The translations under genes were made by a program, and so were the position numbers. Below, piece after piece: positions 25,696 through 34,056 of a stretch of DNA of 64,000 nucleotides; position 1 is the stretch's first letter; each line of letters begins with the position of its first letter. The stretch is from Levilactobacillus fuyuanensis (GTDB lineage Bacteria; Bacillota; Bacilli; Lactobacillales; Lactobacillaceae), in assembly GCF_003946395.1 (NCBI RefSeq), contig NZ_RHNZ01000010.1, forward strand, positions 1 through 64,000, read 5' to 3'. The notes under the pieces were generated by a model. That model did no database searches, was not told the DNA's origin, and saw nothing but the letters and a program-made list of their open reading frames with translations.

Positions 25696-25716
25696 CTTGT
25701 ATACTAGTTATACAAG
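25696..25716. promoter_or_regulatory. Palindromic operator candidate
   Basis: CTTGTATA, five bases, TATACAAG. The TTGTATA..TATACAA form resembles operators of GntR-family sugar regulators. No such regulator gene lies in this window, so the protein would be encoded elsewhere. Confidence 0.5.
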
Positions 25717-25807
25717 AGAGCGTTACCGTAAATACCCTAGCTAGGATTACCACAGCGTTCAGTTAAGCCCTTATTTCGCACGTTTAGACTATATCTATTT
25801 TTAGGAA

Positions 25808-27244
25808 GTGTCAGGAAAATTGGATAAAACACAAAAAACGATTACCATCGATGCCGCGCCTTTTAACATAAAAGACCGTATCGGTTATATGTTTGGTGAT
25901 ATTGGGAATAACTTCTCATTTAACGTTATCAACTCGTTCTTAATGATTTTCTACACCAACGTCCTCGGTTTAACTGGGGCTCAAGTTGGTATCTTGTTCT
26001 TGACTGCTCGGTTCGTCGATGCCTTTGCCGATATCATGGTTGGGCGATTCGTCGATAACAGTAAGTTACATAAGAGTGGCCGGTTCCAGCCTTGGATGAA
26101 CCGGATGAAGTACCCATTGATGATTGCCTTCATCTTGACATTCGTGCCAATCGTCAAGGATTGGGCGATGCCAGCACGTTTGGCTTACGTCTTCATTACG
26201 TACTTATCATGGGGGATCTTCTATTCCTCAGTTAACATCCCTTATGGCTCAATGGCTTCCGCAATTAGTGGGGATCCTAACGATAAGACCTCATTGTCAA
26301 CGTTCCGTGCCATCGGTTCTGCCGTTGGTAGTGCGCTGACCAGTTACGTCTTACCACTGATCATTTACGTTGGGGCTTCCCAAAAGATTTCTGGGAACCG
26401 GTTCTTCTGGGTCGTTGTCGGCTGTGCCATTGTCGCTTGGGCTTGCTACACGTTAACGACTGCCTTAACGACTGAACGTGTGCGGACTGAAAAGTCTGAA
26501 AAGGTACCATTAGCACGTTTGGTTAAGGGCTTGTTCGAAAACAAAGCCTTAGTTGTCTTGGTTCTTGTTGATATCTTAATCGTTATCAACCAAAACTTGT
26601 CAGGGACGTTGTTGACGTACCTGTTCAACGATTACTTCAAGGATACGAAGGCCTTGAGTATCGCGTTGGTCTTCAACTTTGCGACTGTTATTCTGTTAGC
26701 CCCATTCAGTAACTGGATGACGCGGACGTTTGGTCGTAAGGAATGTTCTATCGTTGCCTTATTCATCGGTGCCGCAATCTACGGGACTTTAATGATGATG
26801 CGGACACAAAGCGCCGGGTTCTACCTGGTAATGCTGTTCTTCGGTTCCTTAGGTGCCGGGGTCTTCAACCTGATGGTTTGGGCCTTCATCACCGATGTTA
26901 TCGATAATCACGAAGTCTTGACGGGTGTCCGTGAAGATGGTGTGGTTTATGGTGTTAACTCGTTTGCTCGTAAGGTTGCCCAAGCTATCGCCGGTGGTTT
27001 CGGTGGGTTCATGTTGACCTTCATCGGTTACAAGTCATCTACTGGTGGTGGTGCCCAACAATCAGCTTCCGTTGTTAACCACATCTACACCTTAGCTACT
27101 GGGGTACCAACCTTCTGTCTGTTACTGGCCGGCTTGGTCTTACTGTTCTTCTACCCATTGAGTAAGAAGCGCGTTAACGCCAACGCTGCCAAATTAGCTG
27201 AAATTCACTCTGAAAACGCTGAAGAGGAAGAAGAAGCTAAGTAA
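25808..27244 (+). CDS. GPH family sugar:cation symporter (XylP/GusB-like)
   Basis: A 478-residue inner-membrane symporter with about twelve hydrophobic segments. GPH hallmarks are clear: IGYMFGDIGNNFSFNV near 20, ARFVDAFADIMVGRFVDNS near 68, SYLSWGIFYSSVNIPYGSM-type loop 4/5 region near 128, and EDGVVYGVNSFARKVAQA near 376. A close paralogue lies at 61448 beside uidA. The substrate is probably a xyloside, glucuronide or related glycoside; no hydrolase gene adjoins it here. The start is uncertain: GTG at 25808 and TTG at 25820 both have AGGAA very close. Codon use is unusually biased to preferred codons, suggesting high expression. Confidence 0.88.
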   Translation: MSGKLDKTQKTITIDAAPFNIKDRIGYMFGDIGNNFSFNVINSFLMIFYTNVLGLTGAQVGILFLTARFVDAFADIMVGRFVDNSKLHKSGRFQPWMNRMKYPLMIAFILTFVPIVKDWAMPARLAYVFITYLSWGIFYSSVNIPYGSMASAISGDPNDKTSLSTFRAIGSAVGSALTSYVLPLIIYVGASQKISGNRFFWVVVGCAIVAWACYTLTTALTTERVRTEKSEKVPLARLVKGLFENKALVVLVLVDILIVINQNLSGTLLTYLFNDYFKDTKALSIALVFNFATVILLAPFSNWMTRTFGRKECSIVALFIGAAIYGTLMMMRTQSAGFYLVMLFFGSLGAGVFNLMVWAFITDVIDNHEVLTGVREDGVVYGVNSFARKVAQAIAGGFGGFMLTFIGYKSSTGGGAQQSASVVNHIYTLATGVPTFCLLLAGLVLLFFYPLSKKRVNANAAKLAEIHSENAEEEEEAK

Positions 27245-27279
27245 GCAGATCGGTTTAAAAAAGTAAATTAATTTAAAAG

Positions 27280-27323
27280 AGTCGTGGTCGTCATTCAATT
27301 TTGAATGGTGAGCACGACTTTTT
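27280..27323 (+). terminator. Rho-independent terminator
   Basis: AGTCGTG..CATTCA pairs with TGAATG..CACGACT and is followed by TTTTT. From here to copy C at 27418 nothing else is seen. Confidence 0.82.
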
Positions 27324-27417
27324 CTGTGGTTGGAATTTTTGTGAGATGTGATGCTAGCGGATAGAAATGAAAAAACTATCATAGGAGTGGAAATCCAGGG
27401 GGGTTAACCCAGCGTGG

Positions 27418-27606
27418 TCGCAGGAGGGTAGGGTGTAGCCAGCCGTGACGATGGTGTTAGGACGGGCGCTTGGTTCTTCCCGTGCTTACACCATGGGACG
27501 AGCTTGGAAACTCGCGGGTTTATGCGAGGTTTCAAGTCGAGGTCCAAGACCGCACTTTGGCTTGGACCGGTCCCCACAGCAGGCGGAATCCCTGCCAGCC
27601 GGAGGC
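27418..27606 (-). repeat. Family-1 structured intergenic element, copy C
   Basis: Right end TCCCTGCCAGCCGGAGGC; the left end is a degenerate complement. Three clear hairpins in plus-strand order: GGTGTTAGGACGGG/CCCGTGCTTACACC, GCTTGGAAACTCGC/GCGAGGTTTCAAGT, GGTCCAAG/CTTGGACC. Ends nine bases from the FtsX-type permease stop codon, as copy B does at copB. Confidence 0.8.
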
Positions 27607-27615
27607 AAAACTTAG

Positions 27616-30192
27616 TTAATCCACTGATTTCAAAGCATCTAGCATGTTGATCCGTTTCAATTTGCGGTGCATCAGCCACATGACCAGTAAGCTAAAGGCC
27701 AGCGTCAGAAGGGCCGAGTACACGTAACTTACAGGATGAATGCCCGGCGAGAACATCAGACTGTCGGTCTCCGCCGTATTGAGGATGTAGCTGTGAAGCC
27801 AATCCCCCATGAAGCAACCGAAGAAGATGCCCATGACCGTTAGAATGAGATTTTCTCTGAAAATGTACATCGTGACCTCGCCGTCGTAAAAGCCCAACAC
27901 CTTAATCGTTGAGAGCTCGCGAATCCGTTCGGAAACGTTGATATTGGTCAGGTTGTAGAGGACGACTAGCGCCAATGCTCCAGCGGCGACCACGAAGATG
28001 ACGACGACCAGATCCATCGTATCCAGCATCTGGAAGTTGTTTTTCTTCTCCGTACTCAGCAGACTGACGTTGAGCATGCCCTTGGTCTTCAGGAGATTGC
28101 TGGCAAATTGGTTCTGGGCCGTTTGCCCGTGATGCTTGAACTGGACCAGATTGCCATTGTAGACGGGGTGCTGGCCAAAGACGTGATGATAGGCCTGCGG
28201 TGACAGGTAAATGAAGTGGTTGACGTAGTTTTCCGCGATGGCTGAAATCCGGACGTGCTTGATGGCGTGATTGCCCAGCTTGACCGGCAGTTGGTCACCG
28301 ACCTTGACGCCGTAAAGCTTGGCCAGCTTTTCATCGATGATGGCGCCCTGGCTGTTGAGCGTGTACGCATGGTGGCTCTGGCGATTCCGCAGGACGACGA
28401 ACTTTTTCAGTTGCTGTGGCCGCTGGGGCACACTCAACGTTGCCGTTTGGTTGGCTACGTCCGCGCGTTCCACGGTCACTTGTGATTGCTTGAGAACCAG
28501 GTCGTTCTTGTATAAGGATTGTTGGTGTAGGGCGCGACGCTGCTGAGCCGTCTGCGTGCCGTTGCGCACGACGATGGCGTCGTAGTGCCAGAGCTGATTG
28601 AACTGTTTGACACTGATATCGCCGATGGAATCCTTTAAGCCGAAGCCGGTAATCATCATCGCCATGCAGCCAGCGATGCCCAGAACCGTCATGAGTAGGC
28701 GTTGTTTATAGCGAAAGAGATTCCGCAGCGTGACCTTGTGATTGAAGCTCAGACGCCGCCAGAAGCCACGCCAATGTTCCAACCACAACGTCTTGCCAGC
28801 CTTAGGGGCCTTGGGTTGCATCAACGTTGCGGGGGTACTGTGGAGGTCGACACGCAGAACAATAGCGGCACTGCCCATGGTGCAGGCCAGCGCGATGACC
28901 AGTGCAATCAGGATGTCCGGCCACAGGTACTGGACGTTGATGGCGGGGAGGTTATACATACTGCCATAGGCCTGGGCGATGAACCGGGGGAAGAAATTGA
29001 CCCCAAAACCCACGCCTAGGAGCGTGCCTAGCAGACTGGCCAGTCCACCATAGAGCATGAACTCACTGCCAATGGCGAGATTGCTGTAACCGAGGGCTTT
29101 GAGCGTTCCCATCTGAATCCGCAGTTCGGTAACCATCCGTGTCATGGTCGTTAAACAGATCAGCGCGGCGATGGCAATGAAGAAGAGCGGGAAGACCGTG
29201 GACAGCGCCACGACCCGTTGCGTATTCTCGTGGTATTCGCTGTAGCCGGGATTGGCGGCCCGACCGGTATAGAGATAGGTGGGCTGGCCAATCGTGGCAA
29301 TCTTTGCCTGGGCCTGCTTGATCTGGGTCTGGGCTTTGTGCAGGATTGGCGAGTTGGCTGGGAGCTGTTGGGCCAGTTGCGTCACCTGCTGGATCTGTGG
29401 CGCTAACTGCGCGCGAGCCTGCCGCTGAAGCTGGGCTTGGCGTTTCGCCGCTTGGGGCTTGAGCCAGGATTTTAGTTTGGCCGTATTGGCTCGTTGCCGG
29501 TGCTTGTACGTTGCGGAGTAGGGGGCAACGGTCGCGAGGTTCTTGAATTGAATGTCGATGCGGCTGGCTACCTTTTGGGTCAGCGTGCCCGGCTTGACCA
29601 GGGCGAAATAGTCCAATGTGCCCTTGCTGACGGTTGTAACGCCGCGGGTCGTCTTCTCGATGTAGCGGGGAGAGTTAACGAAGCCGACGACCGTAAACGT
29701 CCGCCGGTTAAAGGAGGTGTTCAATTTGGCAGTGGTGGCAATCGTGTAGGTCGATCCTAATTTCAAATGGGGCTGGAGGGTCCGCGCCTGCTGGTCCAGG
29801 ACGATCTCGTTGGCCTTGCGCGGGAGGTGGCCACTGACCACCGTTAGCCGGTTGACGCGTTGCTTGGCGGGTACCTCGGCCACCCGGACGGTTTGATTGT
29901 TATTGAGCTGATTGATGTCCAGGTACTTCACGGCCTGATAGGCAATCTGACTGCGGTGTTGATGTAAAACGGCCAGGTCTTGTCTGGTGAGGCCAGCCGT
30001 GGATTGGACGCTATTCGTCGCTAATTTCTGAGTGGCGTAGTAGTCATCGGCAGCTTGAAGCATGTCCGGCCCGGTTGCCCGAATGCCGGTGTAGAAGGCA
30101 ACGCCGAGAAAAATAATTAACATGATTGAGAGAAAACGGGCCTTGGAACGGCCAATTTCTCGGAACATGGCTTTGACATAACTTTTTGTCAT
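27616..30192 (-). CDS. FtsX-like ABC transporter permease (MacB/YknZ type)
   Basis: An 858-residue membrane protein with the MacB topology duplicated. An N-terminal membrane segment (FLSIMLIIFLGVAFYTGIRA at about 16) is followed by a large extracellular domain with a glutamine/lysine-rich coiled-coil stretch near 240-300. A three-segment FtsX core follows near 330-450, then a second segment, extracellular domain and FtsX core at the C-terminus. With the ATPase gene just upstream it forms a two-component ABC system. Such systems export or extract lipids, peptides or drugs, or act as mechanical transducers. ATG at 30192 is chosen because GGTAGGTG, which spans the ATPase stop, lies just ahead. 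Confidence 0.88.
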   Translation of the reverse strand: MTKSYVKAMFREIGRSKARFLSIMLIIFLGVAFYTGIRATGPDMLQAADDYYATQKLATNSVQSTAGLTRQDLAVLHQHRSQIAYQAVKYLDINQLNNNQTVRVAEVPAKQRVNRLTVVSGHLPRKANEIVLDQQARTLQPHLKLGSTYTIATTAKLNTSFNRRTFTVVGFVNSPRYIEKTTRGVTTVSKGTLDYFALVKPGTLTQKVASRIDIQFKNLATVAPYSATYKHRQRANTAKLKSWLKPQAAKRQAQLQRQARAQLAPQIQQVTQLAQQLPANSPILHKAQTQIKQAQAKIATIGQPTYLYTGRAANPGYSEYHENTQRVVALSTVFPLFFIAIAALICLTTMTRMVTELRIQMGTLKALGYSNLAIGSEFMLYGGLASLLGTLLGVGFGVNFFPRFIAQAYGSMYNLPAINVQYLWPDILIALVIALACTMGSAAIVLRVDLHSTPATLMQPKAPKAGKTLWLEHWRGFWRRLSFNHKVTLRNLFRYKQRLLMTVLGIAGCMAMMITGFGLKDSIGDISVKQFNQLWHYDAIVVRNGTQTAQQRRALHQQSLYKNDLVLKQSQVTVERADVANQTATLSVPQRPQQLKKFVVLRNRQSHHAYTLNSQGAIIDEKLAKLYGVKVGDQLPVKLGNHAIKHVRISAIAENYVNHFIYLSPQAYHHVFGQHPVYNGNLVQFKHHGQTAQNQFASNLLKTKGMLNVSLLSTEKKNNFQMLDTMDLVVVIFVVAAGALALVVLYNLTNINVSERIRELSTIKVLGFYDGEVTMYIFRENLILTVMGIFFGCFMGDWLHSYILNTAETDSLMFSPGIHPVSYVYSALLTLAFSLLVMWLMHRKLKRINMLDALKSVD

Positions 30193-30200
30193 GGCGGCAC

Positions 30201-30902
30201 CTACCATTCAATCTCGGCAACCGGTGTGGGATGCGGGTTGCGTTGAGCGGACTGGACCTGAGCGTCGTTGATGTGGATGACCTGATCACCCATCTTGGCA
30301 ATGGCGCTATTGTGGGTGACGATGATGACGGTCATATTGGTCCGCCGGGCACCGTCCTGAATGACTTGGAGCACCTGTTTCCCAGTCTGGTAATCCAAGG
30401 CACCGGTTGGTTCGTCACACAGCAGGAGCTTGGGGTTCTTAGCGATGGCGCGGGCAATAGCGACCCGTTGCTGTTCACCCCCGGAGAGTTGCGCGGGAAA
30501 ATTGGCGGCCCGGTCGGTCAGACCAACTAGTCCCAGCGTCTCGCTGACGTCGTGAGCATCCGCGGTAATTTGCGAGGCCAGTTCGACGTTTTCTCTGGCA
30601 GTCAGGTTGGGTACGAGGTTGTAGAATTGAAAAACGAAGCCGACGTCCTGACGCCGGTAGGTTGTGAGTTGCTTAGCGGTCAACTGCGCGATGTCTTGGC
30701 CATCAATCAGGACTTGGCCGCTGGTGGGGCTGTCCATGCCTCCGAGGATATTGAGCAGCGTGGATTTCCCCGCGCCACTGGGCCCCAGAATGGTGACGAC
30801 TTCGCCTTGCTCGACACTAAAGGAGATGTCGCGGTTGGCGGTGGTGACTTGGTCGCCTTGGGTAAATTGACGCGTTTCGTTACGAACTTCTATGTAAGCC
30901 AT
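30201..30902 (-). CDS. ABC transporter ATPase (LolD/MacB type)
   Basis: A 233-residue ATPase partner of the FtsX-like permease. Walker A is GPSGAGKST near 41-49, the Q-loop sits in [12 protein letters not shown] near 87, the signature is LSGGEQQR near 147, and Walker B is [12 protein letters not shown] near 165. The N-terminus reads [20 protein letters not shown] at 30902 has AAGGAG nine bases upstream. The frame stays open 45 codons further into repeat copy D, but those codons are structured repeat, not coding. Its stop overlaps the ribosome binding site of the permease gene, so the pair is translationally coupled. Confidence 0.92.
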   Translation of the reverse strand: MAYIEVRNETRQFTQGDQVTTANRDISFSVEQGEVVTILGPSGAGKSTLLNILGGMDSPTSGQVLIDGQDIAQLTAKQLTTYRRQDVGFVFQFYNLVPNLTARENVELASQITADAHDVSETLGLVGLTDRAANFPAQLSGGEQQRVAIARAIAKNPKLLLCDEPTGALDYQTGKQVLQVIQDGARRTNMTVIIVTHNSAIAKMGDQVIHINDAQVQSAQRNPHPTPVAEIEW

Positions 30903-30951
30903 ACTTGGATTCTCCTTGTCTTTTGCTTTTTTGTTGGTAATAGTTGTTATC

Positions 30952-31126
30952 GCCTGCGGCTGCCAGGGATTCCGCCTGCTGTGGGGAACGCCTGCAGCCG
31001 AAGGGCGGGCTTCCGGCTCGCCTGGAAACCTCGCCAAAGTTCAGCGAGTTTCCCAGGTCGTCCCGTGCTGGAAGCCCGCGCTTACAGCACGTAGTCATGG
31101 CGCCGACATCCCTGGCCTTCTCCGGC
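30952..31126 (+). repeat. Family-1 structured intergenic element, copy D
   Basis: Ends GCCTGCGGCTGCCAGGGAT and ATCCCTGGCCTTCTCCGGC. Internal hairpins: AGCCGAAG/CTTCCGGCT, CCTGGAAACCTCGC/GCGAGTTTCCCAGG and GTGCTG/CAGCAC. It lies 50 bases upstream of the ABC ATPase start, so the operon's promoter must be inside it, beyond it or close to its edge. A fragment of the end (GGCAACCGCAGGCGAC) recurs at 31223-31238. Confidence 0.8.
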
Positions 31127-31294
31127 TGAGGCATCGTTTACCAAGCAATGGTACCGCCATGGGTAGTTTCCATTTCTGGCAACGTGGCAGTTCAATTGAA
31201 TTCAGAAAAGTACGGTGTGTCATGGCAACCGCAGGCGACACTATACAATCCAGACATTAATCCAATTGTAGGCGGAAACCAATGTAGACGCAAC

Positions 31295-31308
31295 GGGAAA
31301 CGTTTTCA
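31295..31308. promoter_or_regulatory. cre-like site
   Basis: GGGAAACGTTTTCA fits the cre consensus at 12 of 14 positions and lies eight bases before a -35 box, a position from which CcpA can activate or repress. Confidence 0.45.
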
Positions 31309-31315
31309 AAAACGC

Positions 31316-31343
31316 TTGAAAATCTAACTGGGTCCGGTATACT
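31316..31343 (+). promoter_or_regulatory. Promoter of the CoA-disulfide reductase gene
   Basis: TTGAAA, 16 bases, TATACT, about 55 bases before the start codon. Confidence 0.6.
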
Positions 31344-31397
31344 TGGCGCAGAGATACCGGTTGGGGTATCAATTGGAAACGGAAGGAAGTTTTGTGG

Positions 31398-33053
31398 ATG
31401 AAAGTCGTCATTATTGGTGGTGTGGCCGGCGGGATGTCGGCCGCGACCCGGTTACGCCGGTTGGACGAAGACGCTGAGATTATCGTTTTTGACAAAGGGC
31501 CCTACGTGTCGTTTGCCAACTGTGGGCTACCGTTTTACCTGTCCGGTGAAATCAGTGAGCACGCTGACTTGGTGGTTCAAACGCCGGAGAAGTTACAGCA
31601 GCGCTTCAATCTGGACGTACGGCCGAATCACGAGGTTACCCGGATTCTGCCCGATAGCCACGAGGTCGTCGTCCGGTACGCAGGCCAGCTCACCCACGAG
31701 TCCTATGACCGGTTGATCCTGGCGCCGGGTGCGCGGCCAATCATGCCAGATCTGCCGGGTATCGCGGATGCTAAGAACATCTATGCCTTGCGGAGTATCC
31801 CCGATCTTGATCAAATTATGACCGGGATCCAGGCCGAATCCACGCAGCATGTGTTAGTCGTTGGTGGTGGCTTCATTGGGCTAGAAGTCGCCGAGAATCT
31901 AGTGTTGAGCGGCCTCAAGGTGACGGTCGTTGAACAGGCACCGCACGTGTTGCCCCCACTGGATACCGAAATGGCGGCGTTTGTTGAAGCTGAGCTAGCA
32001 CGTAACGGCGTACGGGTCATCACTGGTCAGGCGGTCGCGTCATTCGAAGATGCTGGCAAAGTGGCGATTTTGGCGGATGGAACGCGGCTCACCACGGACC
32101 TTACGATTATAGCGGTCGGCGTGCGGCCAGCCAGTCAACTCGCTAAGGCTGCTGGTTTACGCTTAGGCTTTCACGGTGGTATCGTTGTCGACAAGCAATA
32201 TCAGACTAGCGTGCCGGATATCTATGCGGTCGGGGATGCCATCGTGGTCCAGCAACAGGTGACCAATGACCCAACGCTGATTCCCCTAGCATCGCCGGCC
32301 AATCGGCAGGGTCGTCAGGTGGCGGATAACATTGCCGGGTTGCCCCACCCCAACCGGGGCAGCCTGGGCACCGCCATCGTGCGGGCGTTTAAGTTGACGG
32401 CCGCGGCGACCGGCCTTAGTGAGTATCAGGCGCAACAGGCTGGCCTCACGTATCGGGTAGTTCACGTGCGCGGCGGCAGTCACGCGGGGTACTTTCCCGG
32501 GAGCACACCGCTCACCTTAAAATTAGTCTTCAATCCTGATTCTGGGGAAATCTATGGCGCGCAAGGCGTCGGAGAACGGGGCGTGGACAAGCGAATCGAT
32601 GTGTTGGCCACGGCCATCAAGGGGGATCTGACGATCGACGACTTACCGGAGCTGGAGCTGACCTATGCGCCACCGTTTGGGTCAGCCAAGGACCCCGTCA
32701 ACATGCTGGGCTATGTTGCGATGAACGTGGCGGAGGGGCTAAGCAAGACGATTCAGTGGCACCAGTTGCCGGCGGCGTTGGCGGCTGGTCGACAGGTGCT
32801 GGATGTCCGGGATGTCGATGAACTGGCGGATGGTGAGTTTCCACAGGCCCGTAATATCCCGTTGAATCAGTTACGGCAGCGGCTGACTGAGTTGAATCCG
32901 GCACAACCGTATGTGGTCAGCTGTTTCAGTGGGCAACGGAGTTACATTGCCGAACGACTTTTGCGTCAGCACGGCTTTGATGTGGTCAACCTGGACGGGG
33001 CGTTTGCCCTGTATCATGCGGTGCGGCCACAAGACCTGATCTATCAGCGGTAA
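31398..33053 (+). CDS. CoA-disulfide reductase with C-terminal rhodanese domain
   Basis: A 552-residue flavoenzyme of the single-cysteine pyridine nucleotide disulfide family. The FAD loop GGVAGGMSAA is at 7-16. C42 in VSFANCGLPFY is the redox cysteine that cycles with CoA thiolate or a persulfide. A second dinucleotide loop, VVGGGFIGLEVAE, lies near 155, and the FAD motif DIYAVGDA near 275. From about 465 there is a rhodanese domain with VLDVRDVDE and catalytic C510 in SCFSGQRS. The fusion suggests reduction of CoA-persulfide or polysulfide and sulfur transfer. ATG at 31398 has GGAAGGAAG eight bases upstream. Monocistronic, with promoter and a cre-like site. Confidence 0.9.
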   Translation: MKVVIIGGVAGGMSAATRLRRLDEDAEIIVFDKGPYVSFANCGLPFYLSGEISEHADLVVQTPEKLQQRFNLDVRPNHEVTRILPDSHEVVVRYAGQLTHESYDRLILAPGARPIMPDLPGIADAKNIYALRSIPDLDQIMTGIQAESTQHVLVVGGGFIGLEVAENLVLSGLKVTVVEQAPHVLPPLDTEMAAFVEAELARNGVRVITGQAVASFEDAGKVAILADGTRLTTDLTIIAVGVRPASQLAKAAGLRLGFHGGIVVDKQYQTSVPDIYAVGDAIVVQQQVTNDPTLIPLASPANRQGRQVADNIAGLPHPNRGSLGTAIVRAFKLTAAATGLSEYQAQQAGLTYRVVHVRGGSHAGYFPGSTPLTLKLVFNPDSGEIYGAQGVGERGVDKRIDVLATAIKGDLTIDDLPELELTYAPPFGSAKDPVNMLGYVAMNVAEGLSKTIQWHQLPAALAAGRQVLDVRDVDELADGEFPQARNIPLNQLRQRLTELNPAQPYVVSCFSGQRSYIAERLLRQHGFDVVNLDGAFALYHAVRPQDLIYQR

Positions 33054-33140
33054 GCCGTAAAAGGTGATTGTATTTTTAATATACCCCCCTATATAATTAA
33101 TTAAGAGAAACGTATTTTGCAATTATTTTGGAGGAGACTC

Positions 33141-33392
33141 ATGAAGACACTACGGAAAGCGGCCCTATTGATTGCCGCTACCTTTACGCTGACCGGGGTT
33201 GCAGAACCTATGGTCATTCACACGACGACGGCCGAAGCCAAGGCCTCTAAGGTTTGGATTGCGCCGAACCATGGTAGGAAGTACCATTATGCCAAGAATT
33301 GTCGGGGGCTCAGTCACGCGGGCAAGCTCAAGCACGTGACGCTGAAATGGGCAAAGAGCCACCACTACAAGCTCTGTGGCTGGGAAAAGTAA
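33141..33392 (+). CDS. Small secreted cysteine-containing protein
   Basis: An 83-residue exported protein. A signal peptide covers about the first 31 residues (AALLIAATFTLTGVAEP, with TAEAKA as likely cleavage region). The mature part has only two cysteines, in YHYAKNCRGLSHA and YKLCGWEK. This resembles the short YHxxxNCRxL..A...CGW module found at the end of secreted nucleases and wall proteins of Gram-positive bacteria, here as a stand-alone protein. A zinc or disulfide role is possible. ATG at 33141 is chosen since GGAGGAG lies upstream. A terminator follows. Function unknown. Confidence 0.7.
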   Translation: MKTLRKAALLIAATFTLTGVAEPMVIHTTTAEAKASKVWIAPNHGRKYHYAKNCRGLSHAGKLKHVTLKWAKSHHYKLCGWEK

Positions 33393-33413
33393 GCATCTTT
33401 AGAATGCGTAAGC

Positions 33414-33443
33414 TAAGGTTGGGAGAAATCCCAGCCTTTTTTT
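33414..33443 (+). terminator. Rho-independent terminator
   Basis: AAGGTTGGGA pairs with TCCCAGCCTT across four bases and continues into seven Ts. Confidence 0.85.
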
Positions 33444-33522
33444 GTGTTCCCGTTCAGTGAATGCCTATCGTAGTTGACTGTCAAAATTAAAACGCGCATG
33501 CTGTCACTAAGGGGGAGTACAT

Positions 33523-33882
33523 ATGCAGACATTTTCAAAGATTCGACCGTGGATTGCCGGAGTCGTCGCTTGTTTGACCATCGGGGGACCGTTGGTGGTT
33601 ATGATTAACGGATATGTTTTGATGGCGGAAAACGACCCATCTCATCCGGATGCTTTGGTCTTAATGGGATTATTGGTTTGGGGGCTTGTTGGACTCATTG
33701 GCGTCCTGACGTATGGCATTCATACCTACCGTGTTGGCTGGCGACAGCTCCCAATGCGTCAGCGAATTTTATTGACACTTTATGGCATTGTCTTTCTAAT
33801 TGGTCTATTCATTTGGCTGGCATTCCTGGGGTTGACGCCCTTCGAATGGGCCTACTGGATTATTTATGGGCAAGCTTATTAA
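33523..33882 (+). CDS. Small membrane protein of unknown function
   Basis: A 119-residue protein with three hydrophobic segments, at about 14-34, 46-66 and 84-110. The loop between the second and third is basic (TYRVGWRQLPMRQR). AAGGGGGAG precedes the ATG, so translation is credible. No family recognised. Neighbours give no clue; it is monocistronic between a terminator and an imperfect hairpin. Confidence 0.65.
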   Translation: MQTFSKIRPWIAGVVACLTIGGPLVVMINGYVLMAENDPSHPDALVLMGLLVWGLVGLIGVLTYGIHTYRVGWRQLPMRQRILLTLYGIVFLIGLFIWLAFLGLTPFEWAYWIIYGQAY

Positions 33883-33910
33883 CCGGTATAACTGAACATC
33901 AGATACTTAA

Positions 33911-33955
33911 AAGGGCTTCCAGAAGTCGTCGATCGATTTCTGGGGGCCTGTTTTC
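33911..33955 (+). terminator. Imperfect hairpin, possible terminator
   Basis: AAGGGCTTCCAGAA against TTTCTGGGGGCCTG with mismatches, then TTTTC. It follows the small membrane protein gene. Confidence 0.5.
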
Positions 33956-34056
33956 GTTGATTAAAAGATAGTAAAAATCAAGAAACAAATGACTTGCCTT
34001 CGAGTGGGCCTAAGGGACTAAAATAAACTCATCAGTTAGAAAATGGAGGATTAGCT

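Larger units (their letters stand above)
25091..25807. other. Long regulatory region before the GPH symporter
   Basis: About 720 bases without a convincing gene but with many palindromes: GTGACATGTCAC at 25285-25296, the hairpin at 25609-25636, the operator-like palindrome at 25696-25716 and two cre-like sites. Overlapping frames of 84 and 96 codons exist here on the two strands but lack ribosome binding sites and recognisable domains. Confidence 0.5.

Noticed and set aside
25463-25766. Overlapping 84- and 96-codon frames on opposite strands before the GPH symporter
   Set aside because: Neither has a ribosome binding site or a recognisable domain, and both overlap cre-like sites and palindromes, so they are probably chance frames in regulatory DNA.
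27616-30902. The FtsX/ATPase pair as a bacteriocin exporter or peptide-sensing module
   Set aside because: No peptide precursor, peptidase domain, histidine kinase or response regulator is next to it.
30903-31037. A 45-codon N-terminal extension of the ABC ATPase
   Set aside because: It would translate repeat copy D, and the ATG at 30902 has an excellent ribosome binding site and starts the conserved domain.
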